A stretch of 64,000 nt of DNA from the NCBI RefSeq assembly GCF_000429105.1, contig NZ_AUBF01000007.1, positions 1-64,000 of the forward strand, read 5' to 3'. A program made the translations under genes and the position numbers. The first letter of the stretch is position 1, and every line of letters starts with the position of its first letter. Shown piece by piece: positions 29,580 through 38,957 of the stretch. Origin of the DNA: Schaalia suimastitidis DSM 15538 (GTDB lineage Bacteria > Actinomycetota > Actinomycetes > Actinomycetales > Actinomycetaceae). The notes beneath the pieces are model-generated. The model searched no databases. It was not told where the DNA came from and saw only the letters and a program-made list of their open reading frames with translations.

Positions 29580-31477
29580 GTACACCGGGAGGACATACGT
29601 CAGACCACAACAAAGAAAGGGTGGCAGAGATGCTGAGTAGTGTGGCGGGTCTCAGACCACGGCGTGCACGCTCCGTGGACAGTGGGCTGTGGCGTACCGA
29701 CGTGGCGGGCAGTCGGCTGCGGCGTGCACGCTCCGTGGACAGTGGGTTGTGGCGTACCGACGTGGCGGGCAGTCGGCTGTGGCGTGCTCGCATGGCTCTA
29801 CGTCTACTTGCCGTGAGCGTGGCGACCAGCCTGTGCCTGACCCTAACTGCATGCTCCTCGTTGCCTCGTGCCGGTGCACCGCAACCCTTCGATATCCGAA
29901 CCCCCGTTGAAATCCCTATTGACTTCGTGCCAGGCGGTCCGCTGGATGACTCCACCCCAGAAACCTTGGTCAGGGATTTCCTACTCGCCTGTGCTGCAGG
30001 TTTCTCCGACGATTTTGCCGCCGCCCGATCCTTCTTCGCCTCGACCAGTACCCAACAATGGGATCCAATGGCGCAGGTACAGATCTTTTCCACCGATACC
30101 TCGCCCCAAGTCAGCGTCGTCGAAACAAGCGCACAGGACCGCGTTGTCGTCACACTGGTTGGATCAGCCATCGCCTCCCTTGACGCCGACGGCATATTGA
30201 CGCGCGCCACCGCATCAGCGTTGTCGGGCAGTTTCACGCTGGTACAAGACAACGGACAGTGGCGTATCGACACAGCACCCAACGGCACGATTATGTCGCA
30301 GGCCAGCTTCGTCAACGCCTACGCCCGCTCCGCACTGTACTTCCCGTCGGTAAGTGCAGACGCCCTAGTGGCAGATCCACGGTGGTACCCCTCTCGGCGT
30401 GTCACCACGTACCTGCTCGAGGGCCTCGTCAAAGGGCCGCGCCCCTCCTTGGCAAATATCGTCACCAATGCTATGCCCGCCGGTACTGTCATCGAGCCGC
30501 AACATATCGATATTTCTGGGCAAGTTGCCAAGGTGCAGCTCAACGCCCCGATGCCCACCGACGCTACTGCGCAGCGCGACCTCCGTTGGCAAATCACAAC
30601 GACGCTGGCCGCCACGCGGAACATCATTTCTGTCGAGATCAGTGTTGCAGGTCAGAATCTTCCCCAGGTGTCGCCGCCTCAGGCAATTGACTACTCGCTC
30701 GATACCCCAATTGTGCTCACCGAGCTAAGTGTGGGTCGCCTGTCAGGTACGACTATTAGACCGTTACAACTGCCAGCGGAGCCCAGCAGCGAGGCACGTG
30801 CTGTCGCGGTGGGCCCCTTGTCGGCATCCCCGGTGGCGTGGGTTGATGGCCAAGGAATCACCGTGGCCAATCCATCAGCTAATACAGCAGCAACGATCAG
30901 TGTTGATGACCCCAACGCCGTCCACATGCTGTCGATCGACCGCTTCGGCTGGGTGTGGGCTGCAGATAATAGGGGACGTGCGCTCGCGGCATGGTCAGCA
31001 GCAGATATTGCACTTACTGCGTCCCTCGCCTCCGATACAGCCTCCCAAATCCGTGACATAGCAGTGTCCCCAGATGGAACAAGGCTACTCATGGTGAAAG
31101 AAAGCGATGGTGCTGCCAGCCTGTGGTCAGCGATGATTCGGCGCGATGGTGCAGGTATGCCACTAGCGGTTGACGCATTGGAATTACTCCAAGGCATTTC
31201 AGGTCATGTGCTTGACGTGACATGGGCGGGTGAGCAGCATGCGTTAGTGGCGCTCCGTGACAGCGCTGACACAATGTCGTCGTCGGCGCTGATCAGCGTT
31301 GATATCGGTGGTTTCGTTGACGAGCTTTCAGTGCCAACAGATCTTACGACAGTCACCGCCGGTTCCAATGTTGACGCTGTCATTATTGGGCTGAGTGACG
31401 GCACATTCCAGTCGCGTTCGGGTGCGCTGTGGCAATTACTGCGTGACACTATCGTGGAGGTGCGCTACCCCGGCTAG
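29576..31477 (+). CDS. lpqB: LpqB family lipoprotein with a repeat-expanded N-terminus
   Basis: LpqB is the extracytoplasmic partner of the MtrAB system. The C-terminal two thirds carry the GerMN-like and LpqB beta-propeller domains (WRIDTAPNG, TYLLEGLVKGP, DRFGWVWAADNRG, DIAVSPDGTRLL). The lipobox is LTLTAC with Cys93. The start at 29576 has a strong GGAGGAGG site and overlaps mtrB by four bases, but it puts 72 residues before the export helix (MALRLLAVSVATSL). Residues 29-68 are two near-identical 20-residue repeats, Arg-rich, from a 60-bp DNA duplication. Initiation at ATG 29792 would give a normal lipoprotein signal, though without a ribosome site. Product is 633 residues as called. Confidence 0.88.
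   Translation: MSTPGGHTSDHNKERVAEMLSSVAGLRPRRARSVDSGLWRTDVAGSRLRRARSVDSGLWRTDVAGSRLWRARMALRLLAVSVATSLCLTLTACSSLPRAGAPQPFDIRTPVEIPIDFVPGGPLDDSTPETLVRDFLLACAAGFSDDFAAARSFFASTSTQQWDPMAQVQIFSTDTSPQVSVVETSAQDRVVVTLVGSAIASLDADGILTRATASALSGSFTLVQDNGQWRIDTAPNGTIMSQASFVNAYARSALYFPSVSADALVADPRWYPSRRVTTYLLEGLVKGPRPSLANIVTNAMPAGTVIEPQHIDISGQVAKVQLNAPMPTDATAQRDLRWQITTTLAATRNIISVEISVAGQNLPQVSPPQAIDYSLDTPIVLTELSVGRLSGTTIRPLQLPAEPSSEARAVAVGPLSASPVAWVDGQGITVANPSANTAATISVDDPNAVHMLSIDRFGWVWAADNRGRALAAWSAADIALTASLASDTASQIRDIAVSPDGTRLLMVKESDGAASLWSAMIRRDGAGMPLAVDALELLQGISGHVLDVTWAGEQHALVALRDSADTMSSSALISVDIGGFVDELSVPTDLTTVTAGSNVDAVIIGLSDGTFQSRSGALWQLLRDTIVEVRYPG
29661..29790. repeat. 60-bp tandem repeat at the 5' end of lpqB
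   Basis: Two complete 60-bp units (29661-29720, 29721-29780) differ at about two positions; a 10-base partial third follows, and the 20 bases before the first look like a decayed end of another unit. Each unit splits into two 30-bp halves alike at about 18 of 30 positions. Since 60 is divisible by three and the unit has no stop, the array keeps the lpqB frame. It contains CGACGTGGCGGGC, shared with the array in the TIGR03089 gene. Confidence 0.9.
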
Positions 31478-31813
31478 ATAGGCATGTGCAAAATATGCGT
31501 GCCGAGGCGGTGGCGCGTCTGCCGTTAGTCCAGTTGCTCCGCCGTCGTCTGCTGAGCGGTCCCTCTTTCGTTTGCTGGGTAATGTGTCTTCCGAGACGGA
31601 GGCGCTTTAGTTCTCAATCCGGGCAACGGGGGTGTGGAGTGTGCACCGTTATCCACATCATCGGTACCGATATCAGGGCAATACACAGATGAATACATAG
31701 GCCGCGCACGCAAGCAGGATTGCCATCACACTGACCCTATGCTCCTGTCATCTCGAACGTACTTCGACGCTCCTTGCTGCTTGGCTCAAGCACCTCCGAA
31801 GATAGGCACCTCG
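31478..31813. other. Spacer between lpqB and comF
   Basis: About 335 bases with no supported gene. The comF frame is open across half of it, with an in-frame ATG at 31739, but the family homology begins only after 31814. I see no terminator hairpin, no repeat and no clear promoter. Confidence 0.4.
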
Positions 31814-32566
31814 ATGATGCCCACCCGTCGTGCGCAATACGCTGCGGTGCGCCGACGTGCAGGTAACCTAACAGCCGTTGCCGCCTCGTTAATCGATGCC
31901 CTCGCAGTACTTCGTGACCTCGTATTTCCCAGTCAATGTCCCGGCTGCGGCGTAGAAGACACCGTGCTGTGCTCAGAATGTGAGCAGTACTCGTGCACAC
32001 CACAGTTGCCATGGAGTGTCCTCGACGCTGAAGTGCCGATCCTTGCCTTACACCCTTATCAAGGAGTGATGCGTTCACTTCTCTTGGCAGCAAAACATGA
32101 CACGGTGGTGGACTACTCTGCGTGGCTGGCACGCGCGGGGCACAGCCTAGCGGAGGCCTTTGTCGCACAAAATATGGCGGCGTTGAATCCCAGACCACAT
32201 GCGCGCCGCGTGTGGGTGGTACCCGCCCCGTCAAGTTGGAAGCGACATCTGAGCGGTCACGAAGTGACATTGTCGATTGCGCGCGGTTTTAGCAAAACGC
32301 TTGCTGACAGGTGCGATCTTCCGGTGCACATTGTCGAGGCGGTAGGGGCTTTTCCGTGGGCACATTCGCAGGCGGGAAAGGGCCGAGAGCAGCGACGTGC
32401 TGGGCGTAAAGGTGCGATGTACCGCCGGTGTATGGTCCCTGAGGATGTCACCGTGATACTACTTGACGATGTGGTGGCAACCGGTGCAACGATCAGCGAA
32501 TTAATACGGTGTATCGGTGTCACCCCGTGGGCGGTTGTTGCGCTTGCCCATTCCGTTAAGCGTTGA
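31814..32566 (+). CDS. ComF family phosphoribosyltransferase-like protein
   Basis: A 250-residue protein with an N-terminal zinc finger (FPSQCPGCGVEDTVLCSEC, near 38-56) and a C-terminal PRTase-type fold whose PRPP loop reads VILLDDVVATGATI near 215-228. ComF proteins are needed for DNA uptake in naturally competent bacteria, but the family is also widespread in actinobacteria as a gene beside lpqB and hpf, where its role is not settled. Adjacent ATG codons at 31814 and 31817 are possible starts, with TAGG upstream. Confidence 0.85.
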   Translation: MMPTRRAQYAAVRRRAGNLTAVAASLIDALAVLRDLVFPSQCPGCGVEDTVLCSECEQYSCTPQLPWSVLDAEVPILALHPYQGVMRSLLLAAKHDTVVDYSAWLARAGHSLAEAFVAQNMAALNPRPHARRVWVVPAPSSWKRHLSGHEVTLSIARGFSKTLADRCDLPVHIVEAVGAFPWAHSQAGKGREQRRAGRKGAMYRRCMVPEDVTVILLDDVVATGATISELIRCIGVTPWAVVALAHSVKR

Positions 32567-32821
32567 TGTTTCGTTGTTGACAGGTGGCGAGCCTTCGGCT
32601 GTTGGGATGGCCTAGCGGACACCGGGTACTGAAATGCTCCTTCCGCGTTCCGTATGACGCAGGTCACCGGATGGGCTATGCTTAACGCAACAAACAGGGA
32701 TGGCAAAGATGCCAGCCCGCCGCGTTGAAGGGAGGTGGAAGCTAAGGACACCGTCCGGAATGGCGAAATATCTGGACACCACCGGTGCGGGCATAGCTCG
32801 CAATTCCCTTTGGAGGAGAAC
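32567..32821 (+). promoter_or_regulatory. Upstream region of hpf
   Basis: A 255-base gap precedes hpf. TATGAC and TATGCT boxes 18 bases apart (about 32653-32684) could form a promoter, leaving an untranslated leader of roughly 130 bases. The leader has small inverted repeats (TGGCAAAGATGCCA at 32700-32713). The ribosome site GGAGGAG is strong. I saw no known riboswitch. Confidence 0.3.
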
Positions 32822-33463
32822 ATGGACATTACCGTCGTCGCACGCAATGCGGAAATTCACCCAAACTTCCGGTCGTACGTGGAAGAAAAAGTGTCTAAGG
32901 TGACGCAGTTCTACCCACGCGCACAACGGATCGACGTGGAATTAACCCACGAAAGGAATCCGCGGCAGGCAGACACAGCTGAACGCATCGAATTGACCGT
33001 CTACGGCAAGGGGCCGATTATCCGAGCAGAAGCGCAGTCCTCTGACCGTTACGCCGCTGTCGACATTGCTGCAGGAAAACTTTTTGAGCGGCTTCGCCGT
33101 ATGCGTGACAGGGCTAAAGATCATCGGCGCCGCTATGACGTGCCTGAGGATGTAGAGCTACTTGTTGACGAGGCGGTGGCACCAACCGTTGAGGTCGAAG
33201 AGCCACCTGCACGGCTGCAAAGCGCGGGCGACCTGAAGGTAGGTGAAGCGCGAGAAGAACAACTTGGTGATTCTCCTGTGATCGTGCGCCAGAAAGTGCA
33301 TGAAGCTGAAGCAATGAGCCTTGACGACGCGCTGTACCAGATGGAACTGGTGGGACACCCCTTCTTCCTCTTCGTTGACATTGAGACCAAGCAGCCCTGC
33401 GTGATCTACCACCGGCACGGTTGGACCTACGGTGTGATTCGACTCAACACCACCGTCCAATAG
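32822..33463 (+). CDS. hpf: Ribosome hibernation promoting factor, long form
   Basis: At 213 residues this is the long HPF type: an N-terminal domain (MDITVVARNAEIHPNFRSYV, then a basic RRMRDRAKDHRRR helix) that binds the decoding site, a variable linker, and a C-terminal dimerisation domain (VVRQKV-like VIVRQKVHEAEAMSLDDAL, HPFFLFVDIETKQPCVIYHR) that makes 100S ribosomes. ATG at 32822 is set by GGAGGAG. A strong terminator hairpin follows. Confidence 0.94.
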   Translation: MDITVVARNAEIHPNFRSYVEEKVSKVTQFYPRAQRIDVELTHERNPRQADTAERIELTVYGKGPIIRAEAQSSDRYAAVDIAAGKLFERLRRMRDRAKDHRRRYDVPEDVELLVDEAVAPTVEVEEPPARLQSAGDLKVGEAREEQLGDSPVIVRQKVHEAEAMSLDDALYQMELVGHPFFLFVDIETKQPCVIYHRHGWTYGVIRLNTTVQ

Positions 33464-33502
33464 TTTGGCGCACCCAAGCGGCGCCGTACTGCTCAACGAC
33501 AT

Positions 33503-33546
33503 GCCCGTGGGGTGGAACCGCTGTATGACGGTTTTACCCCACGGGC
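33503..33546 (+). terminator. Strong intrinsic-type terminator after hpf
   Basis: Eighteen pairs (33503-33520 with 33529-33546), two of them G-U, close an 8-base loop; the stem starts GCCCGTGGGG and returns CCCCACGGGC, followed by CTTTG. It lies 40 bases after the hpf stop and separates hpf from secA. The T-run is short. Confidence 0.8.
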
Positions 33547-33851
33547 CTTTGTATGCATGGTGGGGTGCCGTGTCTGCTCGGCTGTTGTGTCAGGGTGATC
33601 GTGTTGCCATGCGCGGGGTGGAGGTAGGCGTTGGTGCCAGGGGGCTGCGGCTACTCGAGAGAAAAGAAGCGGGCACTGGCAGTGCACTGCATGCACAACA
33701 GCGCATTGTTGATCACTGCGAAAGCAAATATGGGTGGGAGTATGGCCACTGATTGCGCCTGAAGCTCGCATATTGCGTAAACTTGAGACCGCGCGTATCC
33801 ACACGCGCCCGGAGCACTACCATGCGCCGGCCACGTAGACTGGGAGCCCCC

Positions 33852-36677
33852 GTGTCCATCATTGACAAAATCCTCCGCGCTGGTGAAGGCCGCACTCTTA
33901 AGAAGCTTGACCGCTTGGCTGACCAAGTGGATGCCCTACAGGAGGATTTCGAGAAGCTCTCCGATGAGGAACTGCGTGCCAAGACCGACGAGTTCAAGGA
34001 GCGCCTCGAAGAAGGTGAAACCCTTGACGATCTCCTTGTTGAGGCCTTTGCGACCGTCCGCGAAGCAGCGTGGCGTGTCCTGCGTCAACGTCCGTTCCAC
34101 GTGCAAGTCATGGGTGGCGCAGCCCTGCACATGGGCAATATCGCAGAAATGAAAACCGGCGAAGGCAAAACACTGGTCGCCACAATGCCTGCCTACCTGC
34201 GCTCCCTTACAGGTAAAGGGGTACACGTCGTCACTGTTAACGACTACCTGGCAAAATACCAGTCTGACCTCATGGCCCGCGTGTTCAACTTCCTCGGGGT
34301 CAGCGTCGGCTGTGTCCTTGTCGGTCAAGATCCCTCTGTGCGCAGGCTCCAATACGAAGCCGATATTACGTACGGAACAAATAATGAATTCGGCTTTGAC
34401 TACCTGCGTGACAATATGGCCCAGCGCGTCGAAGACATGGTGCAGCGTGGACACAATTATGTGATCGTTGACGAAGTGGACTCGATCCTCATTGACGAGG
34501 CACGTACGCCGCTCATTATCTCCGGCCCCGCCTCGGGCGACATTAACCGGTGGTACACAGAATTTGCGCGTATCGCCAAACTTCTCACCGCCGGTCAAGA
34601 CTATGAAGTCGACGAGAAGAAGAAAACCATTGGTGTACTTGAAGACGGTATCGACAAGGTCGAAGACCAGTTGGGTGTGGATAATCTTTACGAGGCCGCC
34701 AATACACCGCTCATTGGGTTCCTCAACAATGCGATCCGTGCGAAGGAACTATTCCACCGCGACAAGGATTACATTGTCGATGGGGGAGAGGTCCTCATCG
34801 TCGATGAGCACACCGGCCGTGTCCTGCCAGGTCGGCGCTATAACGATGGCATGCACCAGGCCATCGAAGCGAAAGAAGGCGTCGAAATTAAGGCAGAAAA
34901 CCAGACACTTGCCACCATCACATTGCAGAACTACTTCAGGCTTTATCCTGAAGGTTCACGCGCAGGTATGACTGGTACAGCAGAAACAGAAGCTGCCGAA
35001 TTTGCCTCGACCTACAAGATTGGGGTCATCCCAATCCCGACGAATAAACCAATGATTCGCAAGGACCAACCTGACCTGGTGTACCCCACAGAAAAGGGCA
35101 AGCTGCAAGCCATTATTGACGACATTGCAGAACGCCACGACGCCGGTCAACCTGTTTTGGTGGGTACCGCCTCGGTTGATAAATCCGAGCTGGTTTCACA
35201 GTTGTTGAAAGAACGGCGTATCCCTCACGAAGTACTCAACGCCAAACAGCATGCACGCGAAGCAGCAGTGGTGGCGATGGCTGGACGTAAAGGTGCCGTC
35301 ACGGTTGCGACGAATATGGCTGGCCGTGGCACCGACATTATGCTTGGCGGCAACTCGGAGTTCATTGCGCAGGCAAATCTTGCGGCACGAGGCCTTGACC
35401 CGAAGAATAACCCTGAGGAATACCGTGAAGCGTGGCCGCTTGCGCTTGAAGAAGCTGAACATGCGGTTGCCGCTGAACGTGACGAGGTACGTGAACTCGG
35501 CGGCCTGTACGTGCTGGGTACGGAACGGCACGAATCGCGTCGTATCGACAATCAGCTCCGAGGCCGTTCTGGTCGCCAGGGGGATCCAGGTGAGTCCCGT
35601 TTCTACCTGTCGATGGAAGACGAATTGATGCGCCTTTTCGCCACGGGACTTGCCCACCGCATCATGTCGTCGGGTGCTTACCCAGATGATCTTCCACTGG
35701 AAAATAAGGTTGTGACCCGAACGATTGCTTCTGCGCAGCGTCAGGTTGAGGCCCGGAACTTCGAAATCCGCAAGAACGTCCTCAAATATGACGACGTGAT
35801 GACGGGGCAGCGTGAACTCATTTACGAGCAACGCCGCCGCGTCTTGGAAGGCGAAGACCTTGAACCACAGATGGCCTCCTTTGCCCGATCCCTTGTGGAA
35901 GGCATCATTGACGAAAAAACCGCTGGAATTAGCCCGAAAGATTGGGACCTGGACGCCCTGTGGGACACCCTGCGTGGCTACTACCCTCCGTCGGTAACTG
36001 CGGAAGAAGTAGAAGCCGAATACGGTGGCGCGGCTTCAATGGTGCGCGACAACCTCGTCACCGAAATCGCCGACGACATTAAATATCAATACCAAGACGC
36101 GGAAGTACGACTGAACAGTAACCCCTTAGCTGTTGCTCAGCTGGGGGAGGAGCCGATGCGTGCCCTTGAACGCCGCGTCGTAATTGCGACCGTTGATCGT
36201 TTGTGGCGTGAACACCTTTACGAAATGGACTACCTCAAAGAAGGTATCGGCCTGCGTGCGATGGGCCAGCGTGACCCTCTTGTCGAATACCGCGCTGAAG
36301 GCGCACGCATGTTCGCCGCCATGATGGAAAAGATTCGCGAAGAATCAGTTCAGGGCGTATTCGCCTTCTGCCGTCAATTTGAACTTGCGCTTGCGCAGGA
36401 ACAAGAAAAGGCTGAACAACAAGCGGCTTCCTCCACTGACGAGGCGTCCGAAGCTGATGCAGAAAAGGCTGCGAAAGAGGCAGCTCGTCGCGCTGCAGCA
36501 GTAGCCAAGTCCGCCTCGATTATGGGCACGGTGGGGCGTGAATCGCAGTTGAAGAAGCTCAGCTACAGCTCTTCCGACGGGCAACGCCAAGAAGGATCCT
36601 CGACGACTGGTGGAGACGGCAGCACTAACCGTGCGCAACGTCGCGCAGCAGCAAAGCGAAAGCGTAAAGGACGCTGA
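33852..36677 (+). CDS. secA: Preprotein translocase ATPase SecA
   Basis: The motor of the Sec pathway, 941 residues, of the SecA1 type. Walker A GEGKT is at 103-107; [13 protein letters not shown] near 206-218; GRAGRGTD-like [11 protein letters not shown] and [18 protein letters not shown] follow in the second helicase domain. The C-terminal tail is Glu/Ala-rich, then basic, and lacks the zinc-binding CxC motif, as usual in actinobacteria. The GTG at 33852 gives the family start ([14 protein letters not shown]) with GGGAG upstream; the longer frame from 33753 is not supported. Confidence 0.97.
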   Translation: MSIIDKILRAGEGRTLKKLDRLADQVDALQEDFEKLSDEELRAKTDEFKERLEEGETLDDLLVEAFATVREAAWRVLRQRPFHVQVMGGAALHMGNIAEMKTGEGKTLVATMPAYLRSLTGKGVHVVTVNDYLAKYQSDLMARVFNFLGVSVGCVLVGQDPSVRRLQYEADITYGTNNEFGFDYLRDNMAQRVEDMVQRGHNYVIVDEVDSILIDEARTPLIISGPASGDINRWYTEFARIAKLLTAGQDYEVDEKKKTIGVLEDGIDKVEDQLGVDNLYEAANTPLIGFLNNAIRAKELFHRDKDYIVDGGEVLIVDEHTGRVLPGRRYNDGMHQAIEAKEGVEIKAENQTLATITLQNYFRLYPEGSRAGMTGTAETEAAEFASTYKIGVIPIPTNKPMIRKDQPDLVYPTEKGKLQAIIDDIAERHDAGQPVLVGTASVDKSELVSQLLKERRIPHEVLNAKQHAREAAVVAMAGRKGAVTVATNMAGRGTDIMLGGNSEFIAQANLAARGLDPKNNPEEYREAWPLALEEAEHAVAAERDEVRELGGLYVLGTERHESRRIDNQLRGRSGRQGDPGESRFYLSMEDELMRLFATGLAHRIMSSGAYPDDLPLENKVVTRTIASAQRQVEARNFEIRKNVLKYDDVMTGQRELIYEQRRRVLEGEDLEPQMASFARSLVEGIIDEKTAGISPKDWDLDALWDTLRGYYPPSVTAEEVEAEYGGAASMVRDNLVTEIADDIKYQYQDAEVRLNSNPLAVAQLGEEPMRALERRVVIATVDRLWREHLYEMDYLKEGIGLRAMGQRDPLVEYRAEGARMFAAMMEKIREESVQGVFAFCRQFELALAQEQEKAEQQAASSTDEASEADAEKAAKEAARRAAAVAKSASIMGTVGRESQLKKLSYSSSDGQRQEGSSTTGGDGSTNRAQRRAAAKRKRKGR

Positions 36678-36695
36678 CCGAACCACGCGGCGTTG

Positions 36696-37178
36696 CTATG
36701 CGATATCGAGGGCAGTGGCCACCCACCGCTGGTGCCGATTCTCCAAACGGAGGCCGACAATGCGACTGTGTGGTCCACATGCCACGATGACGGCTGCTTC
36801 GACGACCCCGTCGCGTACGTCGCATATCAGGCAGTTGGTGGCACGCATCGGCACGACTTTCGTCTGTTCCGGTAGGTGCATGGTGAGTTGAGTAAGGTGC
36901 TCATAGAGGTCAGTGCTGAGCCAACGTTGTAATTGAAGTATGGGACGCGTGCCGGACAGCACTTCAGTGATGCCTCGCGCAAGGTTACTGGCCCATTGTT
37001 TTGCGGCAGGTAAGCCGCTGGCATCTGGCAGGATCTCAAGGACTTCCAGCGGCGTGTGACGAGGCCGAGGCGGACGCGTATGGTCTGCAACGCTGCCATC
37101 CCACCGCAGACACTGCCGACGCCGGAAGGGTCGACTTGTGGGTGTGGCATTACGAGGAGTGGCCACAGCTGTGCTCAT
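36696..37178 (-). CDS. Rv3235 family protein
   Basis: A 160-residue soluble protein resembling actinobacterial Rv3235-type proteins: a central ASNLARGITEVLSGTRPILQLQRWLSTD-like segment and a C-terminal beta part (RDGVVEAAVIVACGPHSRIV). Function is unknown; the gene usually lies near secA, as here. Its start overlaps the LysM gene stop by four bases (ATGA). It converges with secA across only 18 bases. Confidence 0.75.
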   Translation of the reverse strand: MSTAVATPRNATPTSRPFRRRQCLRWDGSVADHTRPPRPRHTPLEVLEILPDASGLPAAKQWASNLARGITEVLSGTRPILQLQRWLSTDLYEHLTQLTMHLPEQTKVVPMRATNCLICDVRDGVVEAAVIVACGPHSRIVGLRLENRHQRWVATALDIA

Positions 37179-37957
37179 GATGGCTCCTTAGGTAATGTGA
37201 GTACTTGGCCGGGGAAAATCAGATGAGGGTTAGCGCCGATCGTGTGCTGGTTGAGTGTGTAGATGTGTTGCCACATTTCGGTAATCGCTTCCGGTGTTGC
37301 CTCTGCCCCAAGGTGGGAGGAAGCAATCGTCCAGAGACTGTCACCTGCATGGACGGTGTAGACCTGAGGTGTATCAGTGTTTTCTTTACCGTCATCTGAG
37401 CCGGTGGATTGAGTGTTTGCAGGAGGTTCTCCAAGCCCCTGGGCGATACCTTCGCCTTGAACATCGTCTGCTGGCACATGTTCACCGCTTGCGTCCGAAC
37501 CCCACAACAGATCGTCAGCCGCGGGCACTGTTTCACTCGCACCCTGGTGTGGTGCGGTAGACGTGTCAGGGTCGGCGCTCAACGCAAATGCGGGAAATGC
37601 GCTGCCACATGCCATCGAAATACCGACGCTCAGGCCTAACCCGCGTCGGATCATTTCGCGACTACGCCCATTCCCGAGATGCTGGACAAAGACCACACAG
37701 CATCGGCGAATAAGATGCGGTAGTGAGGCACATGCTGCAGCATAGGCGGCAGCTAGCGAGATGGTATTCCATAGCAACAGCACGGAGGTCGCAGCTACCA
37801 GAAAGGCAACGACCGCCTCGTGTGGACGATATGGGCTGAGGTCCTCAAATAGCCGATACGCCACGATCGCAAGGATGCCCCCTGCTGGAAAGCCAACGAC
37901 AAGTACTGCCCACGACTGTAAATCTTGAACGATTCTGCGTTGTTGAAGCTGATCCAT
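37175..37957 (-). CDS. LysM-domain membrane protein
   Basis: A 260-residue protein with three hydrophobic segments: helices at about 14-33 and 45-70, and a third near 100-125. A Pro/Glu/Asp-rich linker follows, then a C-terminal LysM domain (YTVHAGDSLWTIASSHLG ... INPHLIFPGQVLTLP type, about 207-257) for peptidoglycan binding. It likely spans the membrane with LysM facing the wall. It is the first gene of a two-gene minus-strand operon with the Rv3235-like gene. Confidence 0.85.
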   Translation of the reverse strand: MDQLQQRRIVQDLQSWAVLVVGFPAGGILAIVAYRLFEDLSPYRPHEAVVAFLVAATSVLLLWNTISLAAAYAAACASLPHLIRRCCVVFVQHLGNGRSREMIRRGLGLSVGISMACGSAFPAFALSADPDTSTAPHQGASETVPAADDLLWGSDASGEHVPADDVQGEGIAQGLGEPPANTQSTGSDDGKENTDTPQVYTVHAGDSLWTIASSHLGAEATPEAITEMWQHIYTLNQHTIGANPHLIFPGQVLTLPKEPS

Positions 37958-37983
37958 TGCATGTCACCATTATTCGTGTCAGT

Positions 37984-38073
37984 TCGTATCAATCTGTGAC
38001 ATAGATTATGTGAGGCGTCGACTGGTGCTGTCAAGTGATAGTTTTTCGTATCAGTTTGTGGGAGATTATTCTT
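37984..38073. promoter_or_regulatory. Direct repeat in a divergent promoter region
   Basis: TCGTATCAATCTGTGACATA (from 37984) recurs as TCGTATCAGTTTGTGGGAGA (from 38046), and the match goes on into GATTAT. The copies lie 62 bases apart, about six helical turns, in the AT-rich gap between the LysM gene and the divergent gene at 38074. The second copy ends at that gene's start codon and includes its GGGAG. This fits an operator pair or an old duplication. Confidence 0.45.
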
Positions 38074-38634
38074 ATGGATTTCGACATCTTTCTTGCTGAC
38101 CTATCCAGCCAATTCGATCGCAATATCCGAGCTGAACGCGACGAAGAAGTAGATGACTTGGCGCAGGTCGAGCGCGTGAGTGTGAGCTTCGCTGACCGTT
38201 TAAGGGGCAGTGTTGGAGCTGTGTGCACCGTGTGTCTGACAGGCGGATATGCGATCACAGGGCGAGTGGTGCAAGCCGCGCGCACGTGGTGTGTACTGAA
38301 AGATGCGAACAGCACCTACCTTGTGCCGTCGCGCGCGATATCATCAGCATGGCCTCTTGGAGCTATCGCAGCAGGAGGTGCTCGTCCCGGCGCGACACTG
38401 TCAATCGCGCATATCTTGCGCGAACTCCAAAATGAGCAACTTAGCGTGTATGTGGGTCACGAGGCGGGGGAGCATAACGGGATAATTACTGCAGTTTATG
38501 CCGACCATTTTGATCTTCACCTCAGTGCTGATGAGCATGGAAGAGGAGGTGGGCGCTGGAAACGGGAACCCGTGACAATGGGGCTTGCCATCGCCTCGTT
38601 ACGGTACCTACGCAGCACGCAGGGGCAATGGTAA
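38074..38634 (+). CDS. Conserved actinobacterial protein of unknown function
   Basis: A 186-residue protein starting MDFDIFLADLSSQFD. Its middle (RLRGSVGAVCTVCLTGGYAI, then LVPSRAISSAWPLG) resembles a family found in many actinobacteria and sometimes mislabelled Fis-like. I see small beta-barrel-like strands but no catalytic motif, signal peptide or membrane helix. GGGAG lies about 10 bases upstream of the ATG at 38074. It converges with the HTH gene. Confidence 0.65.
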   Translation: MDFDIFLADLSSQFDRNIRAERDEEVDDLAQVERVSVSFADRLRGSVGAVCTVCLTGGYAITGRVVQAARTWCVLKDANSTYLVPSRAISSAWPLGAIAAGGARPGATLSIAHILRELQNEQLSVYVGHEAGEHNGIITAVYADHFDLHLSADEHGRGGGRWKREPVTMGLAIASLRYLRSTQGQW

Positions 38635-38647
38635 TTTGCGTGCTGAG

Positions 38648-38857
38648 TTAAGCTTGGCCGCTCTTTGTGCGTTCGCGGGTGAGCGCATACTGTTCTTGAA
38701 TATATGCCTCAAGGGCGCTCTCTTCGACCCGCCATACGCGTTTGCCGCCTACCTGAATTGCTGGCAGCTCACCGGAGGATACAAGTGCGCGTGTTGCGGA
38801 CATGGTGAGGCTCAGTGTCTCTGCGACATCAGCCAATGTGAGGAATCGTGGAGCCAT
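38648..38857 (-). CDS. Excisionase/BldC-like helix-turn-helix protein
   Basis: A 69-residue DNA-binding protein of the MerR-like excisionase family: FLTLADVAETLSLTMSATRA, ALVSSGELPAIQVGGKRVWR, then an acidic helix EESALEAYIQEQY. Small free-standing proteins of this type in actinobacteria include BldC, a developmental regulator, and phage excisionases. No integrase or att-like repeat is near, so a chromosomal regulator is more likely. Confidence 0.85.
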   Translation of the reverse strand: MAPRFLTLADVAETLSLTMSATRALVSSGELPAIQVGGKRVWRVEESALEAYIQEQYALTRERTKSGQA

Positions 38858-38957
38858 GACTCCATCATGTCACTGTATTCCAGTTCATGGCAACCTCATC
38901 TAGTTACTTCCTGTGGATAGAGTGACGTAGGTCAAAAAACACGGCACAATGGTGACT

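Noticed and set aside
29509-30315. 268-codon open frame antisense to lpqB with repeated peptides
   Set aside because: Its repeats only mirror the 60-bp DNA repeat; no start signal and wrong codon pattern.
33465-33752. 95-codon open frame between hpf and secA
   Set aside because: It runs straight through the strong hpf terminator hairpin and has no family or ribosome site.
38648-38857. Excisionase of an integrated element
   Set aside because: No integrase, att repeat or phage gene nearby; the conserved neighbourhood fits a chromosomal regulator.
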